Shown in pieces: positions 1-6,496 of a stretch of 22,866 nucleotides of DNA. The position numbers and the translations under genes were made by a program. This stretch comes from JANPJV01 sp031425695 (lineage in GTDB: Bacteria; Pseudomonadota; Gammaproteobacteria; Xanthomonadales; SZUA-5): NCBI GenBank assembly GCA_031425695.1, contig JANPJV010000142.1, positions 1 through 22,866 of the forward strand. Reading direction: 5' to 3'. Every line of letters starts with the position of its first letter. Within the stretch, counting starts at the first letter, position 1. Below the pieces are notes generated by a model. The model saw nothing but the letters and a program-made list of their open reading frames with translations. It was not told the DNA's origin and did not search any database.

Positions 1-153
1 CGTCCGCGCATAGCGCAGACCCACCACCAGCAGAACAAAGCGTCCGCGCATGGCGCAGACCCACCACCAGCAGAACAAAAGCGTCCGCGCATGGCGCAGA
101 CCCACCACGAGCAGAACAAAAGCGTCGCGCACGGTGCAGACACCACCAGCCGA
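1..153. repeat. 41-bp direct tandem repeat array, cut by the window start
   Basis: Three near-identical head-to-tail units (1-40, 41-81, 82-122) and a degenerate fourth (123 to about 153). Each begins CGTCCGCGCA, continues with GCGCAGACCCACCAC and ends AGCAGAACAAAAG. There are no spacers, so it is not CRISPR. The 41-bp period is not a multiple of three and the short ORFs through it do not keep a frame, so it is not coding. The same unit recurs as inverted pairs at 14097-14169 and 16612-16685. The array may continue to the left of the window. Positions 154-215, between the array and degQ, show no recognisable promoter. Confidence 0.9.
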
Positions 154-215
154 GTCGGGAACCTCCCAGTGTCATCCGTGGTCCGAGGGCGATCCCCTGT
201 TTCGAGTCCGCTGCG

Positions 216-1574
216 ATGCGATCTATCTGGCGTGCCTGTTTCACCCTCATTTTCCTGGGTTTCACCGCTGGCACCCATGCCGCCTTGCCGATGGCGGTCG
301 ACGGCCAGCCGCTGCCTTCGCTGGCGCCGATGCTCGAGCGCGCCACGCCGGCCGTGGTGAACGTTTCCAGCACGACGCGCATCGCGGTGCGCAATCCGTT
401 TTTCGACGACCCGTTGTTCCGGCGCCTCTTCGAGCAGCCGGGGATGCCGAGCGAGCGCACGCAGCAGAGCCTGGGCTCGGGGGTGATCGTCGATGCGCAG
501 CGCGGGCTGGTACTGACCAACAATCATGTGGTCGAGCGCGCCGACGAAATCTCGGTGACCCTGCACGATGGGCGCAGCCTCAAGGCCGAGATCATCGGTC
601 GCGATCCGGATACCGACATCGCGGTGCTCAAGGTCCCGGCCGAAGGTCTCGTTGCATTGCCGCTGGCCGATTCGGAAGCCCTGAAGGTCGGTGATTTCGT
701 GGTCGCGATCGGTAATCCCTTCGGCCTCGGCCAGTCGGTGACCAGCGGCATCGTCAGCGCGCTCGGCCGCAGCGGGCTGCGCGGGCTCGGCATCCAGAAC
801 TTCATCCAGACCGACGCCTCGATCAACCCCGGCAACTCGGGCGGCGCGCTGGTCAACCTGCGCGGCGAACTGGTCGGGGTGAACACCGCGATCTTCAGCA
901 GCTCCGGTGGCAGCATCGGCATCGGCTTTGCGGTGCCGGCCAATCTCGCGCACACGGTCATGGACCAATTGCTGGCCTTTGGCGAGGTCAAGCGCGGATC
1001 CCTCGGCGTGCAGAGCCAGGATCTCGACGAACGCCTTGCCCGGGCGCTGAACATGAAGGCCGGCCGCGGCGCCGTGATCACCCAGGTGGTGCCGGATTCG
1101 CCGGCCGACCGCGCCGGAATTCTCGCTGGCGACGTGATCATGAAAATCGAAGGCAAGACCGTCGTGAACGCCAGCGCGCTCGGCAACATCGAGGGCCTGC
1201 TGCCGATCGGCAAGCCGCTGGCCATCGAGCTGCTGCGCGAAGGCCAGCCGATGACCCAGACGCTGACCCTGATCGCCAACAGCGCGCAACAGGTGGCCGG
1301 CGCCAAGATCGACGCGCGTCTCGCCGGCGCCCGTTTCGGTGAGCTGACGCAACGCGAAAAGCAGGCCGGGATCAAGGGCATCAAGGTAGTCGTCATCGAG
1401 CCCGGCAGCGTCGCCGCGCGCAACGGCATGGCCCCCGGCGACATCATCTTCGGCGTCAACCGCTACGAGATTGCCAGCCTGGCTGAGTTTTCCAAGCTGA
1501 TCTCGCTGCGCCCGCGCCAGTTGCTGTTCTCGCTCTATCGAGGCCGCCAGGCCTACTACCTGCCGGTTGAATGA
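216..1574 (+). CDS. degQ: Periplasmic DegQ/Do-family serine endoprotease
   Basis: HtrA/Do-family chaperone-protease that degrades or refolds damaged envelope proteins in the periplasm. The 452-residue product starts with a signal peptide (about residues 1-22, cleavage near THA/A). The trypsin-like domain carries the triad His104 (TNNHVVE), Asp134 (DPDTDIAVL) and Ser208 (NPGNSGGAL). Two PDZ domains follow, at about 260-350 and 365-452. The short linker before the protease core (NPFFDDPLFRRLF) and the overall length fit DegQ/MucD better than DegP, which has a long LA loop. The ATG at 216 gives an intact signal peptide, but no strong ribosome-binding site is visible before it. A tandem repeat array lies immediately upstream. 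aroE begins 25 bp after the stop, so the two may be co-transcribed. Confidence 0.96.
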   Translation: MRSIWRACFTLIFLGFTAGTHAALPMAVDGQPLPSLAPMLERATPAVVNVSSTTRIAVRNPFFDDPLFRRLFEQPGMPSERTQQSLGSGVIVDAQRGLVLTNNHVVERADEISVTLHDGRSLKAEIIGRDPDTDIAVLKVPAEGLVALPLADSEALKVGDFVVAIGNPFGLGQSVTSGIVSALGRSGLRGLGIQNFIQTDASINPGNSGGALVNLRGELVGVNTAIFSSSGGSIGIGFAVPANLAHTVMDQLLAFGEVKRGSLGVQSQDLDERLARALNMKAGRGAVITQVVPDSPADRAGILAGDVIMKIEGKTVVNASALGNIEGLLPIGKPLAIELLREGQPMTQTLTLIANSAQQVAGAKIDARLAGARFGELTQREKQAGIKGIKVVVIEPGSVAARNGMAPGDIIFGVNRYEIASLAEFSKLISLRPRQLLFSLYRGRQAYYLPVE

Positions 1575-1599
1575 CAGATCCTCCCAGGATGAGCCCCAG

Positions 1600-2418
1600 A
1601 TGATCCGCCACGCCGTTTTCGGCCACCCGATCGCGCACTCGCGCTCGCCGTGGATCCATGCGCGCTTTGCGCGCGAGCTTGGCATCGAGCTCGAGTACCG
1701 TGCGATCGACGCGGCGCCCGAATATTTCGTCGAGACCCTACTGGATTTCGCCGAGGCGGGTGGCAGCGGCGCCAACGTCACGCTGCCGCTCAAGGAGCTC
1801 GCCGCCGGCCTCTGTGCCGAGCTCAGCGAAGCGGCCGCGCGCGCGGGCGCGGTCAATACACTCATCGCCCTGCCCGGTGGGCGCTGGCGCGGCGACAACA
1901 CCGATGGCTTGGGCCTGGTCGCGGATCTCGAACGGTTGGGCGTGAACGTGTCCGGGCGCAGCGTATTGATCCTGGGTGCAGGTGGGTCAGTGCGTGGGAT
2001 CCTGCCGGCGCTGCTTTCGGCACGGCCGTCGCGCTTGGCGATCGCGAACCGGACGCACGCGCGGGCGCAGCAACTGGCAGCGGAATTTGCGGGGCTGGGG
2101 GCAGTTGCGGCCATTCGTCTCGATGCGCTGAACGACCCCTTTGATCTGGTCATCCATGCGACTTCCGCCTATCGCGGCGATGCGCCGGGCGCATTGCCGC
2201 GCGGGGCTTTCGGGGTGCAGACGGTCGTCTACGACCTGAGTTATGGCGATGCCGCCGCTGCCTTCCTCGGCGCGGCGCAAGCGCTGGGCGTGCGCGCCGT
2301 GCACGATGGGCTCGGGATGCTGGTCGAGCAGGCGGCAGCTGCGTTCGCGCGCTGGCATGGCGTGCATCCGCAGACGGCGGCGGTGCATGCCGAACTGCGG
2401 GCGTTGATGGGACGATGA
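1600..2418 (+). CDS. aroE: Shikimate dehydrogenase (NADP+)
   Basis: Reduces 3-dehydroshikimate to shikimate with NADPH, in cytosolic aromatic amino acid synthesis. The frame is open from a TTG at 1567, but ATG 1600 is preferred. It has an AGGA-like site about 10 bases upstream and gives 272 residues, the same length I recall for E. coli AroE. Visible motifs: shikimate-binding GHPIAHSRSP (8-17), NVTLPLK with the catalytic Lys65, DNTDGLG with Asp102, the nucleotide-binding loop GAGGS (126-130), an NRT segment typical of NADP binding (150-152) and the C-terminal DGLGMLVEQA with Gln244. All key residues are present. It lies 25 bp downstream of degQ on the same strand. Its TGA overlaps the ATG of a doubtful 66-codon ORF at 2415. 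Confidence 0.95.
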   Translation: MIRHAVFGHPIAHSRSPWIHARFARELGIELEYRAIDAAPEYFVETLLDFAEAGGSGANVTLPLKELAAGLCAELSEAAARAGAVNTLIALPGGRWRGDNTDGLGLVADLERLGVNVSGRSVLILGAGGSVRGILPALLSARPSRLAIANRTHARAQQLAAEFAGLGAVAAIRLDALNDPFDLVIHATSAYRGDAPGALPRGAFGVQTVVYDLSYGDAAAAFLGAAQALGVRAVHDGLGMLVEQAAAAFARWHGVHPQTAAVHAELRALMGR

Positions 2419-2615
2419 GCGAGAACCGCAACCTGGGAGGTAGGCTGGGGTCGACGCCTCGGCGAATTTGGGGTTTTCGACCCAGCCCATCGAAGGTGCG
2501 ACCCCGGCTTTCGCTACGTAGCGAAACGCGGCGCTGGCGCGACGATCACGGAGTCGAAAATCCGCCGGTTCGCGCGCTCAGCGCCACGCTACTCAAATTC
2601 GGCGATTGCTCGTGA
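2415..2615 (+). CDS. Doubtful 66-codon arginine-rich ORF bridging aroE and ykgJ
   Basis: The ORF begins with ATGA overlapping the aroE stop and ends with TGATG overlapping the start of the ykgJ-like gene, so it would translationally link both. The 66-residue product is rich in Arg and Ser, has no signal peptide, transmembrane segment or motif I recognise, and is encoded across a hairpin (2443-2487) and an 18-bp palindrome (2509-2526). That suggests a dispersed repeat read by chance. The junction geometry is the only argument for a real gene; composition argues against it. Confidence 0.2.
   Translation: MSENRNLGGRLGSTPRRIWGFRPSPSKVRPRLSLRSETRRWRDDHGVENPPVRALSATLLKFGDCS
2443..2487. repeat. Hairpin between aroE and ykgJ-like gene
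   Basis: GGCTGGGGTCGA (2443-2454) pairs with TCGACCCAGCC (2477-2487), one G bulged, around a loop of about 22 bases. It starts 25 bp after the aroE stop. No T-run follows, so it is not a canonical intrinsic terminator. Confidence 0.55.
2509..2526. repeat. 18-bp perfect palindrome
   Basis: TTTCGCTACGTAGCGAAA is perfectly self-complementary and lies about 90 bp before the ykgJ-like start. It could be a dimeric regulator's operator or the tip of a larger repeat. No second copy was noticed in this window. Confidence 0.5.
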
Positions 2616-2869
2616 TGAACTGCCGTATCGGCTGTGCCGCGTGCTGCATTGCGCCGTCTATTTCGTCGCCGATTCCCGGCATGCCGCTCGGCAAACCGGC
2701 CGGCATCGCCTGCGTCCAGCTCGACGAACGCGGCGCGTGCAGGATTTTCGGCCAGCCCGAGCGACCTGCCGTGTGCGTGAACCTGCGGCCGCAGCTCAGC
2801 ATGTGCGGTGGCTCGCGCGGCGAGGCGTTGGCGATGCTGGCGGACCTGGAGCGCGCGACAGCGCCTTGA
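2615..2869 (+). CDS. YkgJ-family cysteine-cluster (putative Fe/Zn-binding) protein
   Basis: A small cytosolic protein of 84 residues from ATG 2615; GTG 2612 and TTG 2606 are in frame just upstream. It has the hallmark cysteine pattern of the YkgJ/UPF0153 family: Cys3, Cys7, Cys10 and Cys11 (CRIGCAACC), then Cys33, Cys42, Cys54 and Cys64. It also has the family signature IAPSISSPIPGMPLGKPAG (12-30). The family is annotated as zinc- or iron-chelating with no established reaction, and I do not assign one. The length is normal for the short members. It is followed within 13 bp by palindromic element A and then by the convergent anti-sigma gene. Confidence 0.9.
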   Translation: MNCRIGCAACCIAPSISSPIPGMPLGKPAGIACVQLDERGACRIFGQPERPAVCVNLRPQLSMCGGSRGEALAMLADLERATAP

Positions 2870-2881
2870 CGTCAGTTTTTA

Positions 2882-2969
2882 GTAGGTCATGTTGCCCGGG
2901 CAGCGGGCTACTTGACGGCCTTGACGACCAAACCGTCAAGTAACCCGCTGCGCGGGCAATTTGACCTAC
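2882..2969. repeat. Palindromic element A (GTAGGTCATGTTGC family), 35-bp arms
   Basis: The left arm 2882-2916 begins GTAGGTCATGTTGCCCG and ends CTACTTGAC. The right arm 2935-2969 is its inverted copy with 31 of 35 positions matching. The loop is 18 nt (2917-2934). It lies in the convergent gap between the ykgJ-like gene (+) and the anti-sigma gene (-). The arm shares both its outer end (GTAGGTCATGTTGC) and its inner end (CTACTTGACG) with element B at 17482-17637. There is no T-tract on the exit side of either strand. It encodes no protein; a non-autonomous mobile palindrome is the best guess. Confidence 0.88.
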
Positions 2970-3148
2970 ACAAGCATCTGCCTTGGGCGGAAAGTGGCGC
3001 TTGGGCTGAGTGCCGCAGGGCTTGCCGCAATGATCGAGTACCTGCTGCAGATCGATGCCAGCGAGGGTGCGGACGAGCTGTTCAGCTCGGGCTTCGAGTG
3101 ACCGCTTTTGGTCCGGCCCCACAAACGCTCGAAACCCCGGCGCATCGT
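2970..3148. other. Gene-poor stretch with possible ORF tail
   Basis: Apart from element A, nothing firm lies between 2869 and 3149. One plus-strand frame is open out of the right arm of element A to a TGA after codon 3096-3098. It contains ATG 3030 and ends in an acidic tail (IDASEGADELFSSGFE). This may be a truncated gene remnant or chance. An overlapping minus-strand ORF (3122-2796) runs through element A and is not convincing. Confidence 0.3.
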
Positions 3149-3901
3149 CTACCTCAGCACGAACTCGTAACTGCCGACCGGGATCGCCAGCTCCGCGGTC
3201 GAGCTCAGGACAGCGCGATAGTTGCCGGGCTGGAGACGGGATCCGGGGACGGAGATCAGCAGCAGGCCATCGGCGTCGGCGCGCGCGGGGGACAGGTCCC
3301 AGACGATTTCATCGTCGCGAACGATGCGGACGCGATAGCTTTCCAGCGGCGACGGGCCGGCAGGGATTTCCAGTACGACGGTCGCATGCGGGCTCGGCAG
3401 CGCGCGGACACCGGCCGCGGTCACGCCGCGCATCTCGTCGAGGCGGATGAACTCGACCGACGACTTGGGCGCCTGTGCATCGAGAAGCGCCAGCTCGAGC
3501 TCATCCAGCTGCTGACGGGTGTTGACGAACAAGGCGGCAAAAGTAGCCGTTGCCGCCAGCGCGAGGCCGGAAACCCAGCGGTGCACACGCTGCACTCGGC
3601 GCTCGCCGACCGCATTGACACCGGCCGGCCGTACTTCCGGCGTGGGAGCAAACAGCTGTGGCTCTACGGCGGCGAGGCTGCGAATGCCCGCGCGCAACGC
3701 TTCCTCGGCCTCGACCCAAGATGCCCAATCCGGATTGGCGAGTAGCGCCTCTTCGAAGGACGCCTGGTCTTCGGGCGAGAGGTCGCCGGCGACATAGTCG
3801 GCGATCTTCGATTCGAATACCTGGAATTCAATCGTGCGCGCATTGCTCGCGACCAGTTTCAGGCGCCGGGAAATAGCTGCTGGCTCGTCCATGGATCTCA
3901 T
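3149..3901 (-). CDS. Single-pass membrane anti-sigma factor (putative)
   Basis: 250 residues from the ATG at 3901, or 247 from the second Met at 3892. The N-terminal cytosolic part (about 25-75) has the ADYVAGDLSPEDQASFEEAL pattern typical of anti-sigma domains, but it lacks the HxxxCxxC zinc motif. One transmembrane helix spans about 108-127 (WVSGLALAATATFAALFV). A coiled segment follows, then a beta-rich periplasmic domain (about 150-250) ending VGSYEFVLR. Its start overlaps the sigma-factor stop as ATGA (3901-3898), so translation is probably coupled, as is usual for sigma/anti-sigma pairs. The inferred role is to hold the sigma factor at the inner membrane until a periplasmic cue. No protease cleavage site or ligand can be read from sequence. 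It converges with the ykgJ-like gene. Confidence 0.75.
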   Translation of the reverse strand: MRSMDEPAAISRRLKLVASNARTIEFQVFESKIADYVAGDLSPEDQASFEEALLANPDWASWVEAEEALRAGIRSLAAVEPQLFAPTPEVRPAGVNAVGERRVQRVHRWVSGLALAATATFAALFVNTRQQLDELELALLDAQAPKSSVEFIRLDEMRGVTAAGVRALPSPHATVVLEIPAGPSPLESYRVRIVRDDEIVWDLSPARADADGLLLISVPGSRLQPGNYRAVLSSTAELAIPVGSYEFVLR

Positions 3902-4542
3902 TCCGCTTTCGTCTTACCGGGTAATGTCCCCAGGGCAGCAGATGTCCCACCTGATTCCAGTTTACGCAACATATGTTCACGGAGCCGTGCCCGGGCGCGA
4001 TGCAGCACCTTGTCGAAACGACGCAGGTCCAGGCCCAAGGCGCGGCAAATATCGGTCTTCGCCTGTTCCTGAACGTAAAAACGCCAGAGCAGGTCGCGGT
4101 CACGCACATTCGGCAATGCAGTGACCGCTGCACGCACGTGCGCGGCCATTTCGGCACTGACGAGGAGCAGTTCGGGGCTGGGCGAAAGATCCGCTTCGTC
4201 CGCGTGCGCCATCTCCATGCTGAGATAGTCGCGGCGGCGATCCGCCCGGCGCAGGTTGGCGACCAGATGCAGCGCCGTGGCACGCGCGAACGCAACCAGC
4301 TGCGCGCTCTCGCCAATCTCCCCGCTGCGCCAGTGCTGGAGGACCACGATCAGGGTCTCCTGCACGAGGTCATCGACGGCTGCGGATGCGCCAAGCTTGT
4401 GGCGCAGGAGAATCCGCAAGCCTGGCATCAGGCGCGCGTGGATTTCCACCTCCAGCGCCGGATTATTTCGCCGTGTGCGGGAAGGCTCCACTACAGGTCC
4501 CTGGTCGCTGACGCGTCGGCCATCGCCATTTCCGGATGACAT
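3898..4542 (-). CDS. ECF-like sigma-70 family RNA polymerase sigma factor
   Basis: 214 residues from the ATG at 4542. Region sigma2 spans about 35-105, with the core-binding and -10-recognition signature DDLVQET (57-63). Region sigma4 spans about 135-192, with a helix-turn-helix (AKTDICRALGLDLRRFDKVLHRARARL) that reads the -35 element. There is no sigma1.1 or sigma3, which fits extracytoplasmic-function sigma factors. The N-terminal 28 residues are polar and probably disordered. The gene overlaps the anti-sigma gene by 4 bp. It is 186 bp downstream of the sulfur-transport operon on the same strand, so read-through is possible but not shown. The regulon is unknown; autoregulation is usual in this family. 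Confidence 0.85.
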   Translation of the reverse strand: MSSGNGDGRRVSDQGPVVEPSRTRRNNPALEVEIHARLMPGLRILLRHKLGASAAVDDLVQETLIVVLQHWRSGEIGESAQLVAFARATALHLVANLRRADRRRDYLSMEMAHADEADLSPSPELLLVSAEMAAHVRAAVTALPNVRDRDLLWRFYVQEQAKTDICRALGLDLRRFDKVLHRARARLREHMLRKLESGGTSAALGTLPGKTKAE

Positions 4543-4728
4543 GAATCGAGAATATGCAGCCTAGTGTAGTGCTTACTTCCGAGTAAAAGGCTTGAAGACG
4601 GGCGCATTCGCTCTGTAGCGAGGTAAACATTGACGCACCGAATTCGGTTCGATGTTTGACCCGTGTCGGAAAATGAGTGCGGCTCCCGCGGGCGTGGCGT
4701 CGGCCGGCTTACCGGCGCGCGTCGATAT
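4543..4728 (-). promoter_or_regulatory. Leader region of the sigma/anti-sigma operon
   Basis: A 186-bp gap whose sigma-proximal half is clearly more AT-rich than the flanking genes. On the minus strand TACACT lies about 30 bp before the start and could be a -10 box, but no good -35 is spaced correctly. A small inverted repeat TTACT-TCCG-AGTAA is at 4573-4586. GCCGG-CTTA-CCGGC near 4707-4720 is a weak hairpin downstream of the transporter gene, without a T-run. Confidence 0.3.
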
Positions 4729-5145
4729 TCAGGGTTTGGCGTCGACCATTCGATGCAGGAGCGCCCCAACCAGCATCGCCGGCAGAAACCACAGGACTTC
4801 CGGTGACAGCCGAGCCAACCCGGCCAGCGCCGGTCCAGGGCAATAGCCGGCAATTCCCCAGCCGACGCCGAACAGCGCGGCGCCGATGAGCAGTCGCGCG
4901 TCGACCGCGCGCGCTTCCGGGAGCTGGAAGCGAGATGCAAACTGGGGTGCCGCGCGCTTGAGCACCAGCCGGAAGCTGATCAAGGTGACCGTGACCGCGC
5001 CACCGAGCACGAACAGCAGGCTCGGGTCGAACGCGCCAAAGAAGTCGAGGAAACCCAGCACTTTGTCGGGATCGGTCATCCCCGACATCGCCAGGCCGAC
5101 GCCGAACAATGCGCCGGCGACGAGTGCTGCGATGAGCTCACGCAT
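4729..5145 (-). CDS. YeeE/YedE-family sulfur transporter half-protein (PmpB-like)
   Basis: 138 residues, inner-membrane protein with about four hydrophobic segments. It carries the family signatures AMSGMTDPDKVLGFLD (19-34) and GWGIAGYCPGPALAGLA (95-111), with the conserved cysteine Cys102. YeeE-type proteins take up thiosulfate or related sulfur species through a path lined with cysteines. Here the roughly 350-residue transporter is replaced by two half-length proteins, as in the PmpA/PmpB pairs of BigR operons. The start is ATG 5145, which shares its A with the upstream stop (TGATG), so translation is coupled. The substrate cannot be read from the sequence; thiosulfate, sulfide or persulfide are candidates. 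Confidence 0.88.
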   Translation of the reverse strand: MRELIAALVAGALFGVGLAMSGMTDPDKVLGFLDFFGAFDPSLLFVLGGAVTVTLISFRLVLKRAAPQFASRFQLPEARAVDARLLIGAALFGVGWGIAGYCPGPALAGLARLSPEVLWFLPAMLVGALLHRMVDAKP

Positions 5146-5570
5146 CAGCCGCCACTCCCGATCAGATGGCGCATCACGAAAGTCGTGAGGATCGCCACGC
5201 TCATGAACGTCAGCACCGCAGCGAGCGAGCGCCAGGACAGCCGGCCGAGCCCACACACGCCGTGTCCGCTGGTACAGCCATTGCCCATGCGCGCACCGAA
5301 TCCGACCAGCAAACCCGCGGTGACCAACAAACCGCGGGGAAAGCCCTCGCGCGGGACGTACGCCTGTGGCTGGAGGGCAAACCAGAGCCCGGCACCTGCA
5401 ACCAGGCCGAGCAGGAACAACACCCGCCAGGCCACATCGCCCCGTTGTGGCAGCAGCACGCCGTTGGCAATGCCGCTGACGCCGGCGACGCGTCCGTTCG
5501 CCCACAGCAGCACGGTCGCTGCAAGCCCGATCAGCCCCCCCCCCGCAAGCGCGAAGCCCCAGCCGCTCAT
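5145..5570 (-). CDS. YeeE/YedE-family sulfur transporter half-protein (PmpA-like)
   Basis: 141 residues, hydrophobic inner-membrane protein with about four transmembrane segments. The signature RMGNGCTSGHGVCGLGRLS (94-112) contains Cys99 and Cys106, the candidate sulfur-relay residues. An earlier GVSGIANG motif (30-37) is also typical of the family. It is the partner of the downstream half-protein (TGATG overlap) and its ATG overlaps the dioxygenase stop (ATGA, 5570-5567), giving a tightly packed three-gene operon. An unusual feature is a run of ten G on the coding strand (5544-5535) through codons 9-12, where slippage would shift the frame very early. Confidence 0.88.
   Translation of the reverse strand: MSGWGFALAGGGLIGLAATVLLWANGRVAGVSGIANGVLLPQRGDVAWRVLFLLGLVAGAGLWFALQPQAYVPREGFPRGLLVTAGLLVGFGARMGNGCTSGHGVCGLGRLSWRSLAAVLTFMSVAILTTFVMRHLIGSGG
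5535..5544. repeat. Homopolymeric C10/G10 tract inside the PmpA-like gene
   Basis: Ten consecutive C on the plus strand (G on the coding strand) encode the end of Ala9 and Gly10-Gly12. The reading frame is intact at length ten. Such tracts are slippage-prone in replication and also error-prone in sequencing. Confidence 0.85.
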
Positions 5571-6436
5571 GCGCTACTCCCGAGTATGTTCAGCGGCAGC
5601 TTGAGGTAGCTCACGCCATCAGCCTCGGGCGGCGGCAGGCGCCCGCCGCGGATGTTCACCTGCAGCGCCGGCAGGATCAGTTTCGGTTGCGCCAGGGTCG
5701 CATCGCGCGCCTGCCGCATCGCCACGAAGTCCGCTGCGGTCTTGCCGCCAATGTGGATGTTTGCGGCGGCCTGATCGGCTACCGTTGTCTGCGCCACCGG
5801 CTCACGTCCTGCCGGCGGATAGTCATGGCAAAGAAACAGCCGCGTCGCCGGCGGCAAGCTCAGGATCCGCTGGATCGAATCGTACAGCCGCCGCGGGTCG
5901 CCACCGGGAAAATCACAGCGCGCCGAACCGCCGTCAGGCGCGAACAAGGTGTCGCCGACGAACGCTGCATCGCCGATCACATAGGTCAGTCCGTCGCTGG
6001 TGTGGCCCGGGGTCGCCAGCGCCCGCGCCTCGAGTTGGCCTATTGCGAAGGACTCATCGGCGTCGAACAGCTTGTCGAACTGGCTGCCGTCGGCGACGAA
6101 CTCGGGACCGAGGCCAAGAAGCTGCTTCCACCACGCCTGCACCGCGGTGATGCCGCGGCCGATGCCGAGACGTGCGCCGAGCCGATCACGCAGATAGCCG
6201 CCCGCACTCAGGTGATCGGCATGCGCGTGTGTCTCCAGCACCCATTCGACGGTGAGCCGCTGTGCGGCGACGAAGGCGAGCAGGCGCTCGGCCGACGCGG
6301 TGCTGGTACGCGCGCTGACCAGGTCGAAATCGAGCACCGGATCGATGATCGCTGCAACCCCGCCCGGCGCGTCGAAGACCACGTAGCTGAAGCTGCCCGT
6401 CGGCGCATCACGGAACACTTCGACCATGGGCTTCAT
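5567..6436 (-). CDS. blh: Metallo-beta-lactamase-fold persulfide dioxygenase (Blh/ETHE1-like)
   Basis: 289 residues, cytosolic. It probably oxidises glutathione persulfide to sulfite with O2 and one iron. MBL ligands are all present: THAHADH (His70, His72, Asp74, His75), TPGHT (His145), GDTLF (Asp162) and LCHDY (His204). The FVGDTLFAPDGGSARCDFPGGD stretch (in part 159-180) is typical of the ETHE1/Blh group rather than of glyoxalase II. Start ATG 6436; a second Met at 6427 is possible. It is transcribed divergently from bigR across a shared operator and heads the operon with the two YeeE-like proteins. Unlike fused Blh proteins it has no DUF442 domain of its own; that domain is a separate gene at 7644-8084. 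Confidence 0.92.
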   Translation of the reverse strand: MKPMVEVFRDAPTGSFSYVVFDAPGGVAAIIDPVLDFDLVSARTSTASAERLLAFVAAQRLTVEWVLETHAHADHLSAGGYLRDRLGARLGIGRGITAVQAWWKQLLGLGPEFVADGSQFDKLFDADESFAIGQLEARALATPGHTSDGLTYVIGDAAFVGDTLFAPDGGSARCDFPGGDPRRLYDSIQRILSLPPATRLFLCHDYPPAGREPVAQTTVADQAAANIHIGGKTAADFVAMRQARDATLAQPKLILPALQVNIRGGRLPPPEADGVSYLKLPLNILGSSA

Positions 6437-6450
6437 CGGCGACCTGTCTG

Positions 6451-6479
6451 TTGCTATTTACATTAGCGAAATCTAAATT
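6451..6479 (+). promoter_or_regulatory. Candidate bigR promoter
   Basis: TTGCTA (6451-6456) and TAAATT (6474-6479) are separated by 17 bp, compatible with a vegetative promoter reading rightwards. They flank and overlap the palindromic operator, so bound repressor would block polymerase. The predicted transcript would have only about 10 nt of leader before GTG 6497. Position assigned by eye. Confidence 0.35.
6456..6478. promoter_or_regulatory. Palindromic operator in the bigR/dioxygenase divergent region
   Basis: A 23-bp AT-rich imperfect palindrome in otherwise GC-rich DNA. ATTTACATT on the left faces AAATCTAAAT on the right, with 8 of 11 symmetric pairs matching around C6467. It is in the 60-bp gap between the divergent dioxygenase and ArsR genes. 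This is where BigR/SqrR repressors are known to bind AT-rich palindromes to control both directions. Assignment to this BigR is inference. Confidence 0.7.
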
Positions 6480-6496
6480 AGCCACAGCTCACACAC

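Noticed and set aside
1..153. CRISPR array or coding tandem repeat
   Set aside because: Units are contiguous without spacers and the 41-bp period breaks any reading frame, so neither interpretation holds.
50..694. ORF of 214 codons at the window start
   Set aside because: It reads through the repeat array and then out of frame across degQ; the degQ frame has the signal peptide, catalytic triad and PDZ domains.
2870..2970. Element A as a classical intrinsic terminator
   Set aside because: The only T-run lies on the 5' side of the hairpin on the plus strand, and the minus strand exits into an A-run; neither fits a U-tract.
2796..3122. 108-codon minus-strand ORF across element A
   Set aside because: It runs through both arms of a palindromic repeat and into the ykgJ-like gene, has no motif and lacks a convincing start.
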